Both the position numbers and the translations under genes were made by a program. From Alphaproteobacteria bacterium (GTDB lineage: Bacteria; Pseudomonadota; Alphaproteobacteria; UBA3830), in contig JAGCFW010000015.1 of the NCBI GenBank assembly GCA_017649895.1, forward strand, positions 1 to 45,069: DNA of 45,069 nt, written 5' to 3'. Shown here piece by piece: positions 26,744 to 35,557 of the stretch. Positions within the stretch are counted from its first letter, which is position 1. Each line of letters starts with the position of its first letter. The notes under the pieces are model-generated. The model was not told the origin of the DNA and made no database searches. It was given only the letters and a program-made list of their open reading frames with translations.

Positions 26744-28209
26744 TGTACATTGAGACAGAATCAGGAAAATGGGAGGTCGTTATCGGTTTGGAAATTCACG
26801 CGCAGATAATTTCCGAGTCGAAATTATTTTCAAGTGCCTCAACGAAATTCGGAGCGGGGCCGAATGAAAATGTATCCTATGTTGATGCGGCATTGCCGGG
26901 AGTTCTTCCTGTTATCAATTCTTTTTGCGTAGATCAAGCAATCAGAACAGGACTCGGCTTGAACGCGAAAATAAATAAGGTGTCTTTCTTCGATCGAAAG
27001 AATTATTTCTATGCAGACTTGCCGCAGGGATACCAAATTACTCAGTATTTTCACCCGATTGTCAGTGGTGGATATATAGACATCGAAAATGAAGACGGTG
27101 GAACTCGCAGGGTCAATATTCATCACATTCATATAGAGCAAGACGCGGGAAAAAGTATACACGATCAAAGTCCGACGAAGTCCTTTATCGACCTGAATCG
27201 CTCGGGAATTGCCCTGATGGAAATCGTGACCGAGCCGGATATGCGCAGCGCCGAGGAAGTCGCGATGTTTTTACAAAAGTTGAGATCGATTCTTAGATAT
27301 CTGAAAACTTGCGACGGGAATATGGACGAGGGCAGTATGAGAGCGGACGTAAATATTTCGGTTCATCGTCCGGGTACTCCGTATGGAACTCGTGCCGAGG
27401 TGAAGAATGTGAACTCTATAAAATTTATGGCGACGGCTGTAAATTATGAAATCGAAAGACAAATCGAAATTCTTGAGAACGGAGGAGAGGTCGATCAGGA
27501 AACAAGATTGTTCGACAGCGCAAAGGGTGTTACCAGGACAATGCGTTCGAAGGAAGACGCTCAAGATTATCGATACTTCCCGGAACCGGATTTGCCTCCT
27601 TTGGTTTTGGAGCAAGCGCGTATTGATGAGCTGAAGAAAACGATCCCGGAGCTGCCCGATGCGAAGTCGAAAAGGCTGCAACAGGATTATGATCTTCCGA
27701 AGTATGACGCGGAGCTGATTTCATCTGAAATGGAAATTGCTGATTACTATGAAAAAGCTTTGGCTGCGACAAAAACGTCAGATAAATCTGTTGCAAAGTT
27801 GCTGTCCAACTGGTTGCTTGGAGAACTGTTCGCTCAATTGAATAAGTCGAGCAAATCCATTTCCGAAAGCGATATTTCAGCGGAAGATCTCGCTGAGCTG
27901 GTTATGCTCATTAAAAACGACGTTATTTCGGGAAAGATCGCGAAAGAAGTCCTCGAATTAATGTGGAACGAGAAAAAAAAGGCATCAGTGATTGTTGAGG
28001 AAAAGGGGTTAAAGCAAATTACCTCGACGGATGAGATTAAGAAGTCGTTGCAAGCTGTTCTGGATGAAAATCAGGATAAAGTCGCGGAGTACAAAAGCGG
28101 AAAAGAGAAATTGTTCGGATTCTTTATCGGTCAAGCGATGAAAAAGACGGGAGGTAAGGCGAATCCGAAAATGCTTAACGAGATTTTGAGAGAGCTTTTA
28201 AACAGTTAG
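26743..28209 (+). CDS. gatB: Asp-tRNA(Asn)/Glu-tRNA(Gln) amidotransferase subunit B
   Basis: Binds the tRNA and carries out the kinase/transamidation step with GatA. The 488-residue product shows the GatB signatures V-I-G-L-E-I-H-A-Q near residue 14, D-R-K-N-Y-F-Y-A-D-L-P-Q-G-Y-Q-I-T-Q, and D-Y-R-Y-F-P-E-P-D-L-P-P near residue 275, plus a C-terminal YqeY-like domain. Translationally coupled to gatA. Presence of GatAB suggests that Gln- and/or Asn-tRNA are made by the indirect route. Confidence 0.97.
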   Translation: MYIETESGKWEVVIGLEIHAQIISESKLFSSASTKFGAGPNENVSYVDAALPGVLPVINSFCVDQAIRTGLGLNAKINKVSFFDRKNYFYADLPQGYQITQYFHPIVSGGYIDIENEDGGTRRVNIHHIHIEQDAGKSIHDQSPTKSFIDLNRSGIALMEIVTEPDMRSAEEVAMFLQKLRSILRYLKTCDGNMDEGSMRADVNISVHRPGTPYGTRAEVKNVNSIKFMATAVNYEIERQIEILENGGEVDQETRLFDSAKGVTRTMRSKEDAQDYRYFPEPDLPPLVLEQARIDELKKTIPELPDAKSKRLQQDYDLPKYDAELISSEMEIADYYEKALAATKTSDKSVAKLLSNWLLGELFAQLNKSSKSISESDISAEDLAELVMLIKNDVISGKIAKEVLELMWNEKKKASVIVEEKGLKQITSTDEIKKSLQAVLDENQDKVAEYKSGKEKLFGFFIGQAMKKTGGKANPKMLNEILRELLNS

Positions 28210-28218
28210 GAGAATTTG

Positions 28219-28740
28219 TTGAAGAACGTTGTTTTTGTGTTATTGGTGATATGTGTTTGTAGTCTTGGTGGGGCGAGGTTTTATTTACCGAAGTTTATTG
28301 ACGCGCGGATTCATGAGCAAATCAATAACGCAACAACGGGTTTCCAAAAACAAAATGCTCATCTAGCCGAGCTTGTGAAAAATCTTGAATCTCGTCTGCG
28401 GAAATTGGAAAATTCTCCTTCCGTGCATAAAGTAAGTTCAAATTTCTACGTGGATTTTGATCGTTGGAATTGCTGGTGTGATCTGAAAAATAAGCTGCTC
28501 CGAGGTGATGAGTGTTTAGAGGAGTTGTTAAAATTTCGCAAGACCTTTTCGGATTGTCCGGATTTATTAAAGATGGTGAATTCTATTGCTGCTCACGAAC
28601 GTACTGAAGCGGAAGACAATTCTTTAATAAATAATTTACTAAGGTTTGCTAAAATACGTAATATAAATGATAATGAGTTGGATAAAATAACGGGTTATGT
28701 GTTATTATTGTCGATAAGAAAGGAAGGAGCAAATGAGTGA
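28219..28740 (+). CDS. minimal mitofilin-like (COG4223-type) membrane protein
   Basis: A 173-residue protein with one N-terminal membrane segment (residues 2-22), a short coiled coil (about 30-65) and a C-terminal helical part. The latter, with L-L-R-G-D-E-C-L-E-E-L-L-K-F followed by a Ser-Ile-Ala-Ala-His-Glu stretch, resembles the C-terminal mitofilin domain of alphaproteobacterial Mic60 homologues, where a G-x-P-F-x-x-E-L pattern is found. Proteins of that group usually sit beside HemY, as here. The coiled coil is far shorter than normal. The TTG at 28219 has AGGAG six bases upstream; the previous TTG is too close. Homology is by eye and moderate. Confidence 0.5.
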   Translation: MKNVVFVLLVICVCSLGGARFYLPKFIDARIHEQINNATTGFQKQNAHLAELVKNLESRLRKLENSPSVHKVSSNFYVDFDRWNCWCDLKNKLLRGDECLEELLKFRKTFSDCPDLLKMVNSIAAHERTEAEDNSLINNLLRFAKIRNINDNELDKITGYVLLLSIRKEGANE

Positions 28741-28960
28741 AGGAACGAAGGAACGGGGATTGTTGGGTGACATTGCGATGTTTGCTCTTATCGTCGGACT
28801 GATATTGGTGGCTATATATTTCACTGGGAATTGGCCTTGGTTTTTAAAGTTGGTAGCCAATTTAGAGGTTCAAATTCAAGACTTTATCAAAATGTTTATG
28901 AACAATATGAAAAGCGTATTAGATGTCGCGCAGAATGTTTCGCAGACTCCGCAGATGTAG
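28733..28960 (+). CDS. 75-residue single-pass membrane protein between mitofilin-like and HemY-like genes
   Basis: An open frame with a strong ribosome binding site (AAGGAAGGAG) whose ATG lies inside the end of the upstream gene (8-base overlap). It has one membrane segment (about residues 13-32, G-D-I-A-M-F-A-L-I-V-G-L-I-L-V-A) and an amphipathic tail. I do not recognise it. The tight packing with its neighbours argues that it is real and works with them at the inner membrane. Confidence 0.65.
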   Translation: MSEGTKERGLLGDIAMFALIVGLILVAIYFTGNWPWFLKLVANLEVQIQDFIKMFMNNMKSVLDVAQNVSQTPQM

Positions 28961-28963
28961 TAT

Positions 28964-30175
28964 ATGGTAGTCATTAAGTTAGTTTTTATACTTTTATTAG
29001 TTGTTAGTGCGTTTTTTTTAGATATAAAAGTCTCCGTATCGTTTGTGGGGAGATCTTGGTCACTTCCGTTGTGGGAAATTTTGGCGCTATTTTTTTTCGT
29101 TGTGTATATTTTCAGACAGTGCGGGAGTCTCCTGGATAAATTGTTTTATATGTTTGGTCTGAAGGCAGATGTCAGAAAGGGAGTTGATTATCTGCAGGAG
29201 GCTTTTTCTGGCATGCTAATAAAGGATCACAAAGTGGTTTGGAAGGCTCTGAACAAAGCGAAAAAGCATTTGGGAGAAATTCCTTTCATTTCGTGGCTGG
29301 AGGGGCAGCTGTGCCTGATAAACGGAGACACTTATAAAGCAAAATCTTTGTTTTTTAATTTGAGTTCACGAGAAAAAGATACAGTTTTGGGTGCGTACAG
29401 CTTGGCGCAACTATCTTTACAGAATAAGTCAGACAAGGAAGCTATTGAATCCATTAAGGCCGTTTTGAAAGTGTACCCGGATGCTCAGAATTTTTTAAAT
29501 CAAATCGTAAGTTTAAGTATCAAGAGCGGGAATATCGATGACGCTTTCTATTATTTGCGCAAACTTTCAGACGAAAATAAGCGAAATATTGAGGCGGTGG
29601 TGTACTTCGAAAAATGGAAGAAAAGTTCAGATCTGTCGGATTTAAAAAAGGCTCATAAATTGGCTCCAAAAATTTCGGATATTGCCGTTGCTTATGCCGA
29701 AGAGCTTCTGAAGAATGATGAGAAAAGATCAGCGAGAAAAGCGTTGATGAGAAACTTTGAACTATCTCCATCGATTGAAATTTTCAACAAATATGTTTCG
29801 TTGGATGAGGATAAGATAAAAAGAGGGGAAAAGTTGCTTAATGCTGCTCCGCAATCCTGGGTTCCGTACTATTGCTTGGCTAAAATTTGCGTCGAAGAAG
29901 AGATGCCGGCATTGGCTTTTGAGTATATATCTCGAGCGTACGATCTGGCTCATTATAACTTTATCGCGGATGAATTGGCGAGAATTAATGCTCTGCAAAA
30001 TAATGGCGAGAATCTGATGGACCTGTCCGAAGCTAAGCCCGTGAGGTTTTTTTGGAGATGTTCAAAGTGCGGAGACCATTCGGTAAAGTGGCGTTCCGTT
30101 TGTCCTTGCTGTATGTCAGTGGCAACCTATTCATGTGTTGAAGAGTTTGAAGAAAATCTTCCGACCACGTTATAA
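28964..30175 (+). CDS. HemY-like TPR membrane protein with C-terminal zinc ribbon
   Basis: A 403-residue protein with two N-terminal membrane segments (about residues 3-22 and 33-52), helical TPR-like repeats through the middle, and a C-terminal zinc ribbon W-R-C-S-K-C-G-D-H...V-C-P-C-C (about residues 365-385). This layout matches alphaproteobacterial HemY (the TPR protein, not protoporphyrinogen oxidase). No haem biosynthesis gene is adjacent; it follows gatB and the mitofilin-like gene. The precise role of this family is unclear; envelope or cofactor-related functions have been suggested. Confidence 0.75.
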   Translation: MVVIKLVFILLLVVSAFFLDIKVSVSFVGRSWSLPLWEILALFFFVVYIFRQCGSLLDKLFYMFGLKADVRKGVDYLQEAFSGMLIKDHKVVWKALNKAKKHLGEIPFISWLEGQLCLINGDTYKAKSLFFNLSSREKDTVLGAYSLAQLSLQNKSDKEAIESIKAVLKVYPDAQNFLNQIVSLSIKSGNIDDAFYYLRKLSDENKRNIEAVVYFEKWKKSSDLSDLKKAHKLAPKISDIAVAYAEELLKNDEKRSARKALMRNFELSPSIEIFNKYVSLDEDKIKRGEKLLNAAPQSWVPYYCLAKICVEEEMPALAFEYISRAYDLAHYNFIADELARINALQNNGENLMDLSEAKPVRFFWRCSKCGDHSVKWRSVCPCCMSVATYSCVEEFEENLPTTL

Positions 30176-30376
30176 CCAAAAAATCGATAAAAAGACTTTT
30201 TAGCGCTTTGCAAAGGGGCTTAAATTAGGAATATCAAGAATAAAATTCGACAAAAATTAAAATCAAGATCAAATGATAAATAAAAAATAAAAAATCCTCT
30301 GTGTTATTTTCAAAATAATCATGTATACTATGTGCAAGGGTATAATAATCGTAAAATAATTTCGGAGGAATGAACT
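30176..30376 (+). promoter_or_regulatory. AT-rich promoter region of nrdD
   Basis: A 201-base gap ending in GGAGGA before the GTG of nrdD. A TATAAT at 30341-30346 is a good -10; no clear -35 is seen at 17 bases, which may mean activation by a regulator. A partial palindrome (ATGTATACTATGTG, 30321-30334) overlaps the spacer but does not match the NrdR box well. Confidence 0.4.
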
Positions 30377-32416
30377 GTGTCGTCGGAGAATAAGAATTTG
30401 AAATTTGAGGAGTTGGGATATGTTTTCAAGAGAAACGGTGCGAAGGTTCCGTTTGATATTGAGAAGATAGTTAACGCAATAAAGGCGGCAGGTGTTGAGA
30501 CGAAGGAATTCGATGAGGAAGAGGCTCGTCATTTGGCTTTTATTGTAAAAAAAATCTTGACTCATCGTTTTGACCGACAGACTCCGGAAATCGAGAAGAT
30601 TCAAGACATTGTGGAGCAAGTTCTCATCAATGAAAATTATTTTAGGACAGCTCGTGCATATATTTTGTATCGTGAAAAAAGAGGTGAAGCTCGTCGCGAT
30701 AAGAAAAATATGGTGGACGTAGTTTTGGCAGTTAATGAATATCTCGACAAACTCGATTGGCGAGTTAATGCAAACGCTAACCAGGGATATTCTTTGGGTG
30801 GAATGATTCTTAACATTTCTGGAAAGATGGTTGCAAACTACTGGTTGAACAGAGTTTATCCGGAATATATTTCAATGGCTCATCGAAACGGAGATTTTCA
30901 CATTCACGACCTCGATATGCTCAGCGGATATTGTGCGGGTTGGTCTCTGAGAACAGTTCTGAATGAAGGGTTTAACGGAGTTCCGGGTAAGGCGGAAGCA
31001 CGGCCTCCTAAACATTTCAGCAGCGCGTTGGGTCAGATGGTGAATTTCTTGGGAACTCTTCAGAACGAATGGGCAGGAGCACAGGCTTTCAGCTCGTTCG
31101 ATACGTATCTTGCTCCCTTTGTGAAGGTCGATAAGCTTTCCTACGATCAGGTTAAGCAGAATATGCAGGAATTTATTTACAACTTGAATGTTCCGTCGAG
31201 ATGGGGGACTCAAACTCCGTTTACCAATTTGACTTTCGATTGGGTTTGCCCGGACGATCTCAAGGATAAAGTTCCATTGATCGGAGGGGAGGAAGTAGAT
31301 TTTACTTACGGCGATGTTCAGGCGGAGATGGATTTGATCAATCGTGCCTTTATGGAGGTTATGACGGAAGGTGACTGTCGCGGCAGAGTTTTCACTTTCC
31401 CAATCCCGACTTACAACATCACGAAAAGTTTCAATTGGGACACTCCGAACGCTGATCTTTTGTTCGGAATGACCGCAAAATACGGATTGCCTTATTTTCA
31501 GAATTACGTGAATTCAGATCTTGATCCTGCGTCGATTCGCTCTATGTGTTGTCGTTTGCAGTTGGATTTGAGAGAGCTGCTGAAGAGAGGTAATAGTCTA
31601 TTCGGTTCCGCGGAGCAAACGGGTTCTATCGGTGTTGTTACCATAAATTGCGCTCGGTTGGGTTATGTTTACAAAGGCAACGAAGATGCTTTGGTGGCGA
31701 GGCTGTATGAGTTGATGGATTACGCTCGGAAGAGTCTCGAAATCAAGAGGAAGGTCATTCAGATGTATATGGACAACGGGCTCTTCCCGTTCACCAGAAG
31801 GTATTTGGGACGTTTGAAGAATCATTTCTCCACCATCGGAGTGAACGGTATAAACGAGATGATTCGGAACTTTACCGATGACCAGCACGATATTACTACC
31901 GACTATGGTCAGCAAATGGCTCTACGTATCTTAGACAAGGCCAGGGAAAAGTTGCTTGCGTTCCAGGCGGAGACGGGGAATATGTATAATCTCGAGGCGA
32001 CTCCAGGTGAGGGAGCGACCTATCGGTTTGCGAAGGAGGATTTGAAGCGATTCCCAGACATTCTTCATGCCGGAACTGCTGAGAAGCCTTACTACACTAA
32101 CTCCAGTCAGCTACCAGTTGGATTTAGTGATGATGCTTTTGAAGCACTAAAGTTGCAGGATGATCTTCAGAGGAAATATACCGGGGGTACGGTGTTCCAT
32201 CTGTATATGAGTGAGAAAATTTCCAGTCCGACGGTTTGCAAAAAGTTGGTGCGGAAAGTGGTGGAAAATTTCAAGCTCCCTTATTTCTCCATTACGCCGA
32301 CTTTTTCGATTTGTCCGGTGCATGGATATTTGGCGGGGGAGCATAAATTCTGTCCAAAGTGCGATGCGGAGATAGCGGCTCGAAAAAAAAATGAAGAAAG
32401 CCGAGAAGCAGCCTGA
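30377..32416 (+). CDS. nrdD: anaerobic ribonucleoside-triphosphate reductase, catalytic chain lacking the glycyl radical segment
   Basis: Class III ribonucleotide reductase makes deoxyribonucleotides without oxygen. The 679-residue chain has an N-terminal ATP-cone (about residues 12-105, V-F-K-R-N-G-A-K-V-P-F) and the ten-stranded barrel, including S-M-C-C-R-L-Q near residue 392, which probably holds the thiyl cysteine. It ends with a zinc-finger-like C-P-V-H-G-Y-L-A-G-E-H-K-F-C-P-K-C and about 20 charged residues. The R-V-x-G-Y-x-R glycyl radical motif that should follow is missing here and is found in the next gene. Three in-frame stops (TGA, TAG, TGA) separate the two. GTG start behind GGAGGA. 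Confidence 0.92.
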   Translation: MSSENKNLKFEELGYVFKRNGAKVPFDIEKIVNAIKAAGVETKEFDEEEARHLAFIVKKILTHRFDRQTPEIEKIQDIVEQVLINENYFRTARAYILYREKRGEARRDKKNMVDVVLAVNEYLDKLDWRVNANANQGYSLGGMILNISGKMVANYWLNRVYPEYISMAHRNGDFHIHDLDMLSGYCAGWSLRTVLNEGFNGVPGKAEARPPKHFSSALGQMVNFLGTLQNEWAGAQAFSSFDTYLAPFVKVDKLSYDQVKQNMQEFIYNLNVPSRWGTQTPFTNLTFDWVCPDDLKDKVPLIGGEEVDFTYGDVQAEMDLINRAFMEVMTEGDCRGRVFTFPIPTYNITKSFNWDTPNADLLFGMTAKYGLPYFQNYVNSDLDPASIRSMCCRLQLDLRELLKRGNSLFGSAEQTGSIGVVTINCARLGYVYKGNEDALVARLYELMDYARKSLEIKRKVIQMYMDNGLFPFTRRYLGRLKNHFSTIGVNGINEMIRNFTDDQHDITTDYGQQMALRILDKAREKLLAFQAETGNMYNLEATPGEGATYRFAKEDLKRFPDILHAGTAEKPYYTNSSQLPVGFSDDAFEALKLQDDLQRKYTGGTVFHLYMSEKISSPTVCKKLVRKVVENFKLPYFSITPTFSICPVHGYLAGEHKFCPKCDAEIAARKKNEESREAA

Positions 32417-32515
32417 CTCAACGAATTGACGACTCATTTCGATTAGTGGCTTGATTTATCCGCGTATTTTTGTTTAGATTTTTATAGAGTGGAGTTTTTG
32501 TGAATGGAGGGTAAG

Positions 32516-32704
32516 ATGACGGAAAGTGATAACAAAATCGTCGACGGCGTTGAGTTAAAAGAAGAAGAAAGACAGAAGTGTGAAGTTTGGACGAGAGTAA
32601 TGGGGTATTATCGCCCGACTTCTTTCTTTAACATCGGAAAGCAGGGTGAACACGAGGAGAGAGTTCACTTCGAGGAAAAGTCAACCTGTTGCGATATTTG
32701 TTAG
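32516..32704 (+). CDS. separate glycyl-radical segment of anaerobic ribonucleotide reductase
   Basis: A 62-residue protein that corresponds to the C terminus of ordinary NrdD. It contains C-E-V-W-T-R-V-M-G-Y-Y-R-P with the radical glycine at residue 30, then F-N-I-G-K-Q-G-E-H-E-E-R and a final Cys-Cys-Asp-Ile-Cys. It has its own strong ribosome binding site (GGAGGG at 32507-32512) and an ATG at 32516. It is in the same frame as nrdD but separated from its stop by 99 bases that contain two further in-frame stops. It must associate with NrdD for the NrdG-made radical to reach the active site, much as GrcA repairs pyruvate formate-lyase (analogy). Domain identity is firm; working as a separate subunit is inference. 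Confidence 0.85.
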   Translation: MTESDNKIVDGVELKEEERQKCEVWTRVMGYYRPTSFFNIGKQGEHEERVHFEEKSTCCDIC

Positions 32705-32713
32705 TAGTTGCCC

Positions 32714-33397
32714 ATGGACAGTAGTAGGTTGTTGGTTGGAGGGATTGTCTCTCTGACCACTATTGATTATCCCGACCATTTGGCAGCTGTTGTGTTTCTT
32801 CAGGGATGTCCCTGGCGATGTGTCTATTGTCATAATCCACATTTGCAAACAATTTCACCCGAGGAATCACTCCCCTGGGAAGACGTGTTGAACTTATTGA
32901 ACACTCGTAGGGGGTTTATCGAGGGAGTTATATTTAGCGGTGGAGAGCCGTTGTTTCAGGAGGCGTTGTTGCCGGCAATCGAGGATGTGAAAAATTTAGG
33001 ATTCAATGTTGGTTTGCATACCGCGGGATCATATCCGGATAGGTTTGCCAGAGTTGTATCCCTTTTGGACTGGATTGGCTTCGATGTAAAGCGTTCGTTC
33101 AAAGATTATAACCTCATCACCAATATTCATGGCAGTGGGGAAAAGGCTCTCGAGAGTTTGAAAATATTGTTGGAATCTAATAAGGATTACGAGGTTCGTA
33201 TGACAATGCATGAGTCCATTGAAACGGAGACTGCTGTCGATGTTTTAAGGGAGCTCTGTCAGATGGGGGTACGCAAGATGGTTTTGCAAAAATGTCGGGA
33301 TAAAAATGAAAATATTGTTGAACATCCGATATTTTCTGATAAAATCCTCCTAGAGAATGTGTCGAAAGATTTTGATAGCTTTTACATTAGGGGTTAG
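32714..33397 (+). CDS. nrdG: anaerobic ribonucleotide reductase activating protein (radical SAM)
   Basis: Uses a [4Fe-4S] cluster and SAM to place the radical on the glycine of the NrdD system. The 227-residue protein has the cluster motif C-P-W-R-C-V-Y-C near residue 30 (C-x3-C-x2-C) and G-G-E-P-L near residue 75. It follows the glycyl-segment gene by 9 bases. The ATG at 32714 is preferred to a TTG at 32708; no clear ribosome binding site is seen, so translation is probably coupled. nrdD, the glycyl segment and nrdG are likely one operon. Confidence 0.93.
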   Translation: MDSSRLLVGGIVSLTTIDYPDHLAAVVFLQGCPWRCVYCHNPHLQTISPEESLPWEDVLNLLNTRRGFIEGVIFSGGEPLFQEALLPAIEDVKNLGFNVGLHTAGSYPDRFARVVSLLDWIGFDVKRSFKDYNLITNIHGSGEKALESLKILLESNKDYEVRMTMHESIETETAVDVLRELCQMGVRKMVLQKCRDKNENIVEHPIFSDKILLENVSKDFDSFYIRG

Positions 33398-33451
33398 TTT
33401 TGGCCCGAAGGCGGTGTTTCGACATTTTTTGTGATAGGACATAGGGGTAAA

Positions 33452-33712
33452 ATGGCAGATCATAAGTCAGCCTTAAAGAGAATAAGGCAAACTAAAGTAA
33501 GAACAGCAAGAAATAAAGATAGAATCAGTCGTATTAGGACGTTTATAAAGAAATTTATTTCTTCTTTGGGATCGAAAGACGCGAATGCTACTTTCAAGGC
33601 AGCGCAGTCGGAAATTCAGAGGGGCGTTACCAAGGGAGTATTGCACAAGAATACAGCCGGCAGGAAGATTTCTCGTCTCAACAAGATGCTCAAGGCTTCA
33701 GAAGTAAAATAA
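33452..33712 (+). CDS. rpsT: 30S ribosomal protein S20
   Basis: A basic 86-residue ribosomal protein that binds 16S rRNA. It starts [10 protein letters not shown] and contains R-I-R-T-F-I-K-K-F and the C-terminal [15 protein letters not shown] segment typical of S20. The ATG at 33452 follows GGGG; the GTG-type start at 33431 is not needed. Its stop is one base from the dnaA start, a gene order seen in many alphaproteobacteria. Confidence 0.97.
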   Translation: MADHKSALKRIRQTKVRTARNKDRISRIRTFIKKFISSLGSKDANATFKAAQSEIQRGVTKGVLHKNTAGRKISRLNKMLKASEVK

Positions 33713-33713
33713 A

Positions 33714-35090
33714 ATGTCAGAAGAGAACAGCAATATTTTTGAATACTGGAGTGTTGTTTGTTCTGAGCTGAAAAAAGAATTTGGCGATCCGGTCATAAAC
33801 AGCTGGATCGCTCCTTTGCGTTTTAAAAAGTACGCCAAAAGTGTTTTGTACCTGAGGGCTCCGACCGCATTTCTGAAAGATTGGGTAAAAAGCAATTATG
33901 TTGCTAAAATTTTGGAAATTTGTTCCGAAAAGAAGATTCCGGTCAAAGACATCGAGATTTCCGTGGGAGATGAGAAAGAGTCTTTGTCAGAAAATACGGA
34001 GTTTTCGCAGGCAGCACTTCAGTTTGTTGAGGCTGCGGAAGAAAAGGACGGCCTCGGGCTTCCGCTGGATCCGGATTTAACTTTTGAAAAGTTCATCGTG
34101 GGTAAGCCGAATGAGTTGGCTTATGCTGCAGCTCAGCGTGTCGCAGAATCGGATTCGATAGTTTACAACCCGCTGTTTCTCTACGGGGGAGTTGGGTTGG
34201 GTAAAACCCATCTGATGCACGCCATCGCTTGGAGAATCAAAGAGCGAAGCAAAGGGAAAAATATCGTATATATATCTGCTGAAAAATTTATGCATCAGTT
34301 TGTTCGTTCGTTGCGTTACAAGGATACAGTTGCGTTTAAAGAGCAATTCAACGAAGTCGATGTGCTGATGATCGATGATATACAATTTATATGTGGTAAG
34401 GATTCTACTCAGGAGGAGTTCTTTCATACTTTTAATTCGTTGGTGGATAATAATCGTCAGGTCATAATTTCGGCAGATAAATCTCCGACGGATCTGGAAG
34501 ATATGGAAGAAAGGTTAAAGTCCCGACTGGGCTGGGGATTGGTTGCCGATATCCATCCGACCACTTACGAACTGAGGTTGGGGATTTTGCAGTCCAAGTT
34601 GGCTGCAGCTTGTTTAAATAATTCGGAATTGAGAATACCGGTTAAGGTTTTGGAATTCATTGCTCACAGAGTTACCAGTAACATAAGAGAGTTGGAAGGT
34701 GCGCTGAATCGAGTCATTGCCAGTGCGGTTTTTCTCGGAAAGGAGATTACGGTTGACAGTGTAAGAGAGGTTCTTTCTGACCTTGTACGTGCCAGTGACA
34801 GAGTATTGACCATCGAAGAAATCCAAAAAAAGGTAGCAAATCACTATGATATGAAATTCAGCGACATGTATTCATCGAAGAGGGCCAAAAATATTGCTGT
34901 TCCGAGGCAGATAGCCATGTATCTGTGCAAGCAATTGACTTCGATGTCACTGCCAGATATTGGCAAAGGTTTCGGAGGACGGGATCATACTACCGTGCTT
35001 CATGCTATACGAAAAATTCAAGATGTAATGCAAAAAGACAGGGCGATTCGTGACGACGTTGAGTTGCTGTCAAAAATCTTACAAAGTTAG
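33714..35090 (+). CDS. dnaA: chromosomal replication initiator DnaA
   Basis: Binds DnaA boxes at oriC and opens the duplex. The 458-residue protein has domain I (residues 1-80), a short linker, the AAA+ domain with Walker A G-G-V-G-L-G-K-T-H near residue 158 and Walker B V-L-M-I-D-D-I-Q-F near residue 218, and the C-terminal DNA-binding domain IV with the signature G-G-R-D-H-T-T-V-L-H-A near residue 422. It starts one base after rpsT with no ribosome binding site of its own visible, so it is probably coupled to rpsT. Confidence 0.97.
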   Translation: MSEENSNIFEYWSVVCSELKKEFGDPVINSWIAPLRFKKYAKSVLYLRAPTAFLKDWVKSNYVAKILEICSEKKIPVKDIEISVGDEKESLSENTEFSQAALQFVEAAEEKDGLGLPLDPDLTFEKFIVGKPNELAYAAAQRVAESDSIVYNPLFLYGGVGLGKTHLMHAIAWRIKERSKGKNIVYISAEKFMHQFVRSLRYKDTVAFKEQFNEVDVLMIDDIQFICGKDSTQEEFFHTFNSLVDNNRQVIISADKSPTDLEDMEERLKSRLGWGLVADIHPTTYELRLGILQSKLAAACLNNSELRIPVKVLEFIAHRVTSNIRELEGALNRVIASAVFLGKEITVDSVREVLSDLVRASDRVLTIEEIQKKVANHYDMKFSDMYSSKRAKNIAVPRQIAMYLCKQLTSMSLPDIGKGFGGRDHTTVLHAIRKIQDVMQKDRAIRDDVELLSKILQS

Positions 35091-35274
35091 GCGCTCTATG
35101 CGAAATGGTTTGTGTAGAAACTGCAGCGGAGTTTAGAACAACTCGGAGGATATCGAATAAGGTGAACTTTTCTCTAGATTCCGAATGTCTTGCTTAAACG
35201 TTTCAAGGCTATTCAGGGAGTTTGTACTCTGTGATTCTGACTATTTCTAAAATTTTCAATTTTTTTTTAATTTG

Positions 35275-35289
35275 TTAACAATTTAGTAA
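35275..35289. promoter_or_regulatory. near-match CtrA-like box upstream of the Flp pilin
   Basis: TTAA-N7-GTAA (followed by C), one mismatch from the CtrA consensus, ending 49 bp upstream of the pilin ATG. Flp pilin genes (pilA) are direct CtrA targets in Caulobacter, so the placement makes biological sense. Confidence 0.45.
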
Positions 35290-35338
35290 CCAAAGTCGTG
35301 TTTAATGAAAATAATAATAGTTTATAGGAGAAAATATT

Positions 35339-35503
35339 ATGTTAACCAAGTTAGCGAGGTTTTTGAGAAGTTCCAAGGGTGCGACAGCGATTGAGTACGC
35401 TCTTATAGCAAGTTTGATTGCGGTTGTGGCGATTTCCGGTATGAAGTTAATAGGTAATAAGATTTTGGCACAGCTAAATAATATTTCGGCCAACCTTGGT
35501 TAA
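35339..35503 (+). CDS. Flp-family type IVb pilin
   Basis: A 54-residue prepilin. The leader (M-L-T-K-L-A-R-F-L-R-S-S-K-G) ends in Gly, with the prepilin cleavage site G/A-T-A-I-E-Y-A-L, including the conserved Glu at position +5 and Tyr, followed by a hydrophobic helix. It assembles into Flp (tight adherence) fibres when the secretion genes (cpa/tad) are present; none is in this window, so it is an orphan here. AGGAG lies 8 bases before the ATG. A hairpin terminator follows. It is too short for standard ORF cut-offs but very typical. Confidence 0.88.
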   Translation: MLTKLARFLRSSKGATAIEYALIASLIAVVAISGMKLIGNKILAQLNNISANLG

Positions 35504-35557
35504 CGATTTACTTTGTGTAGAAGTTTTCTATGCAAAACTGTTTCCGGGTTTTTATTC

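Noticed and set aside
30319..30336. Partial palindrome before nrdD as an NrdR box
   Set aside because: The half-sites do not line up with the ACAC...GTGT pattern at the right spacing, and only one copy is present where NrdR sites come in pairs.
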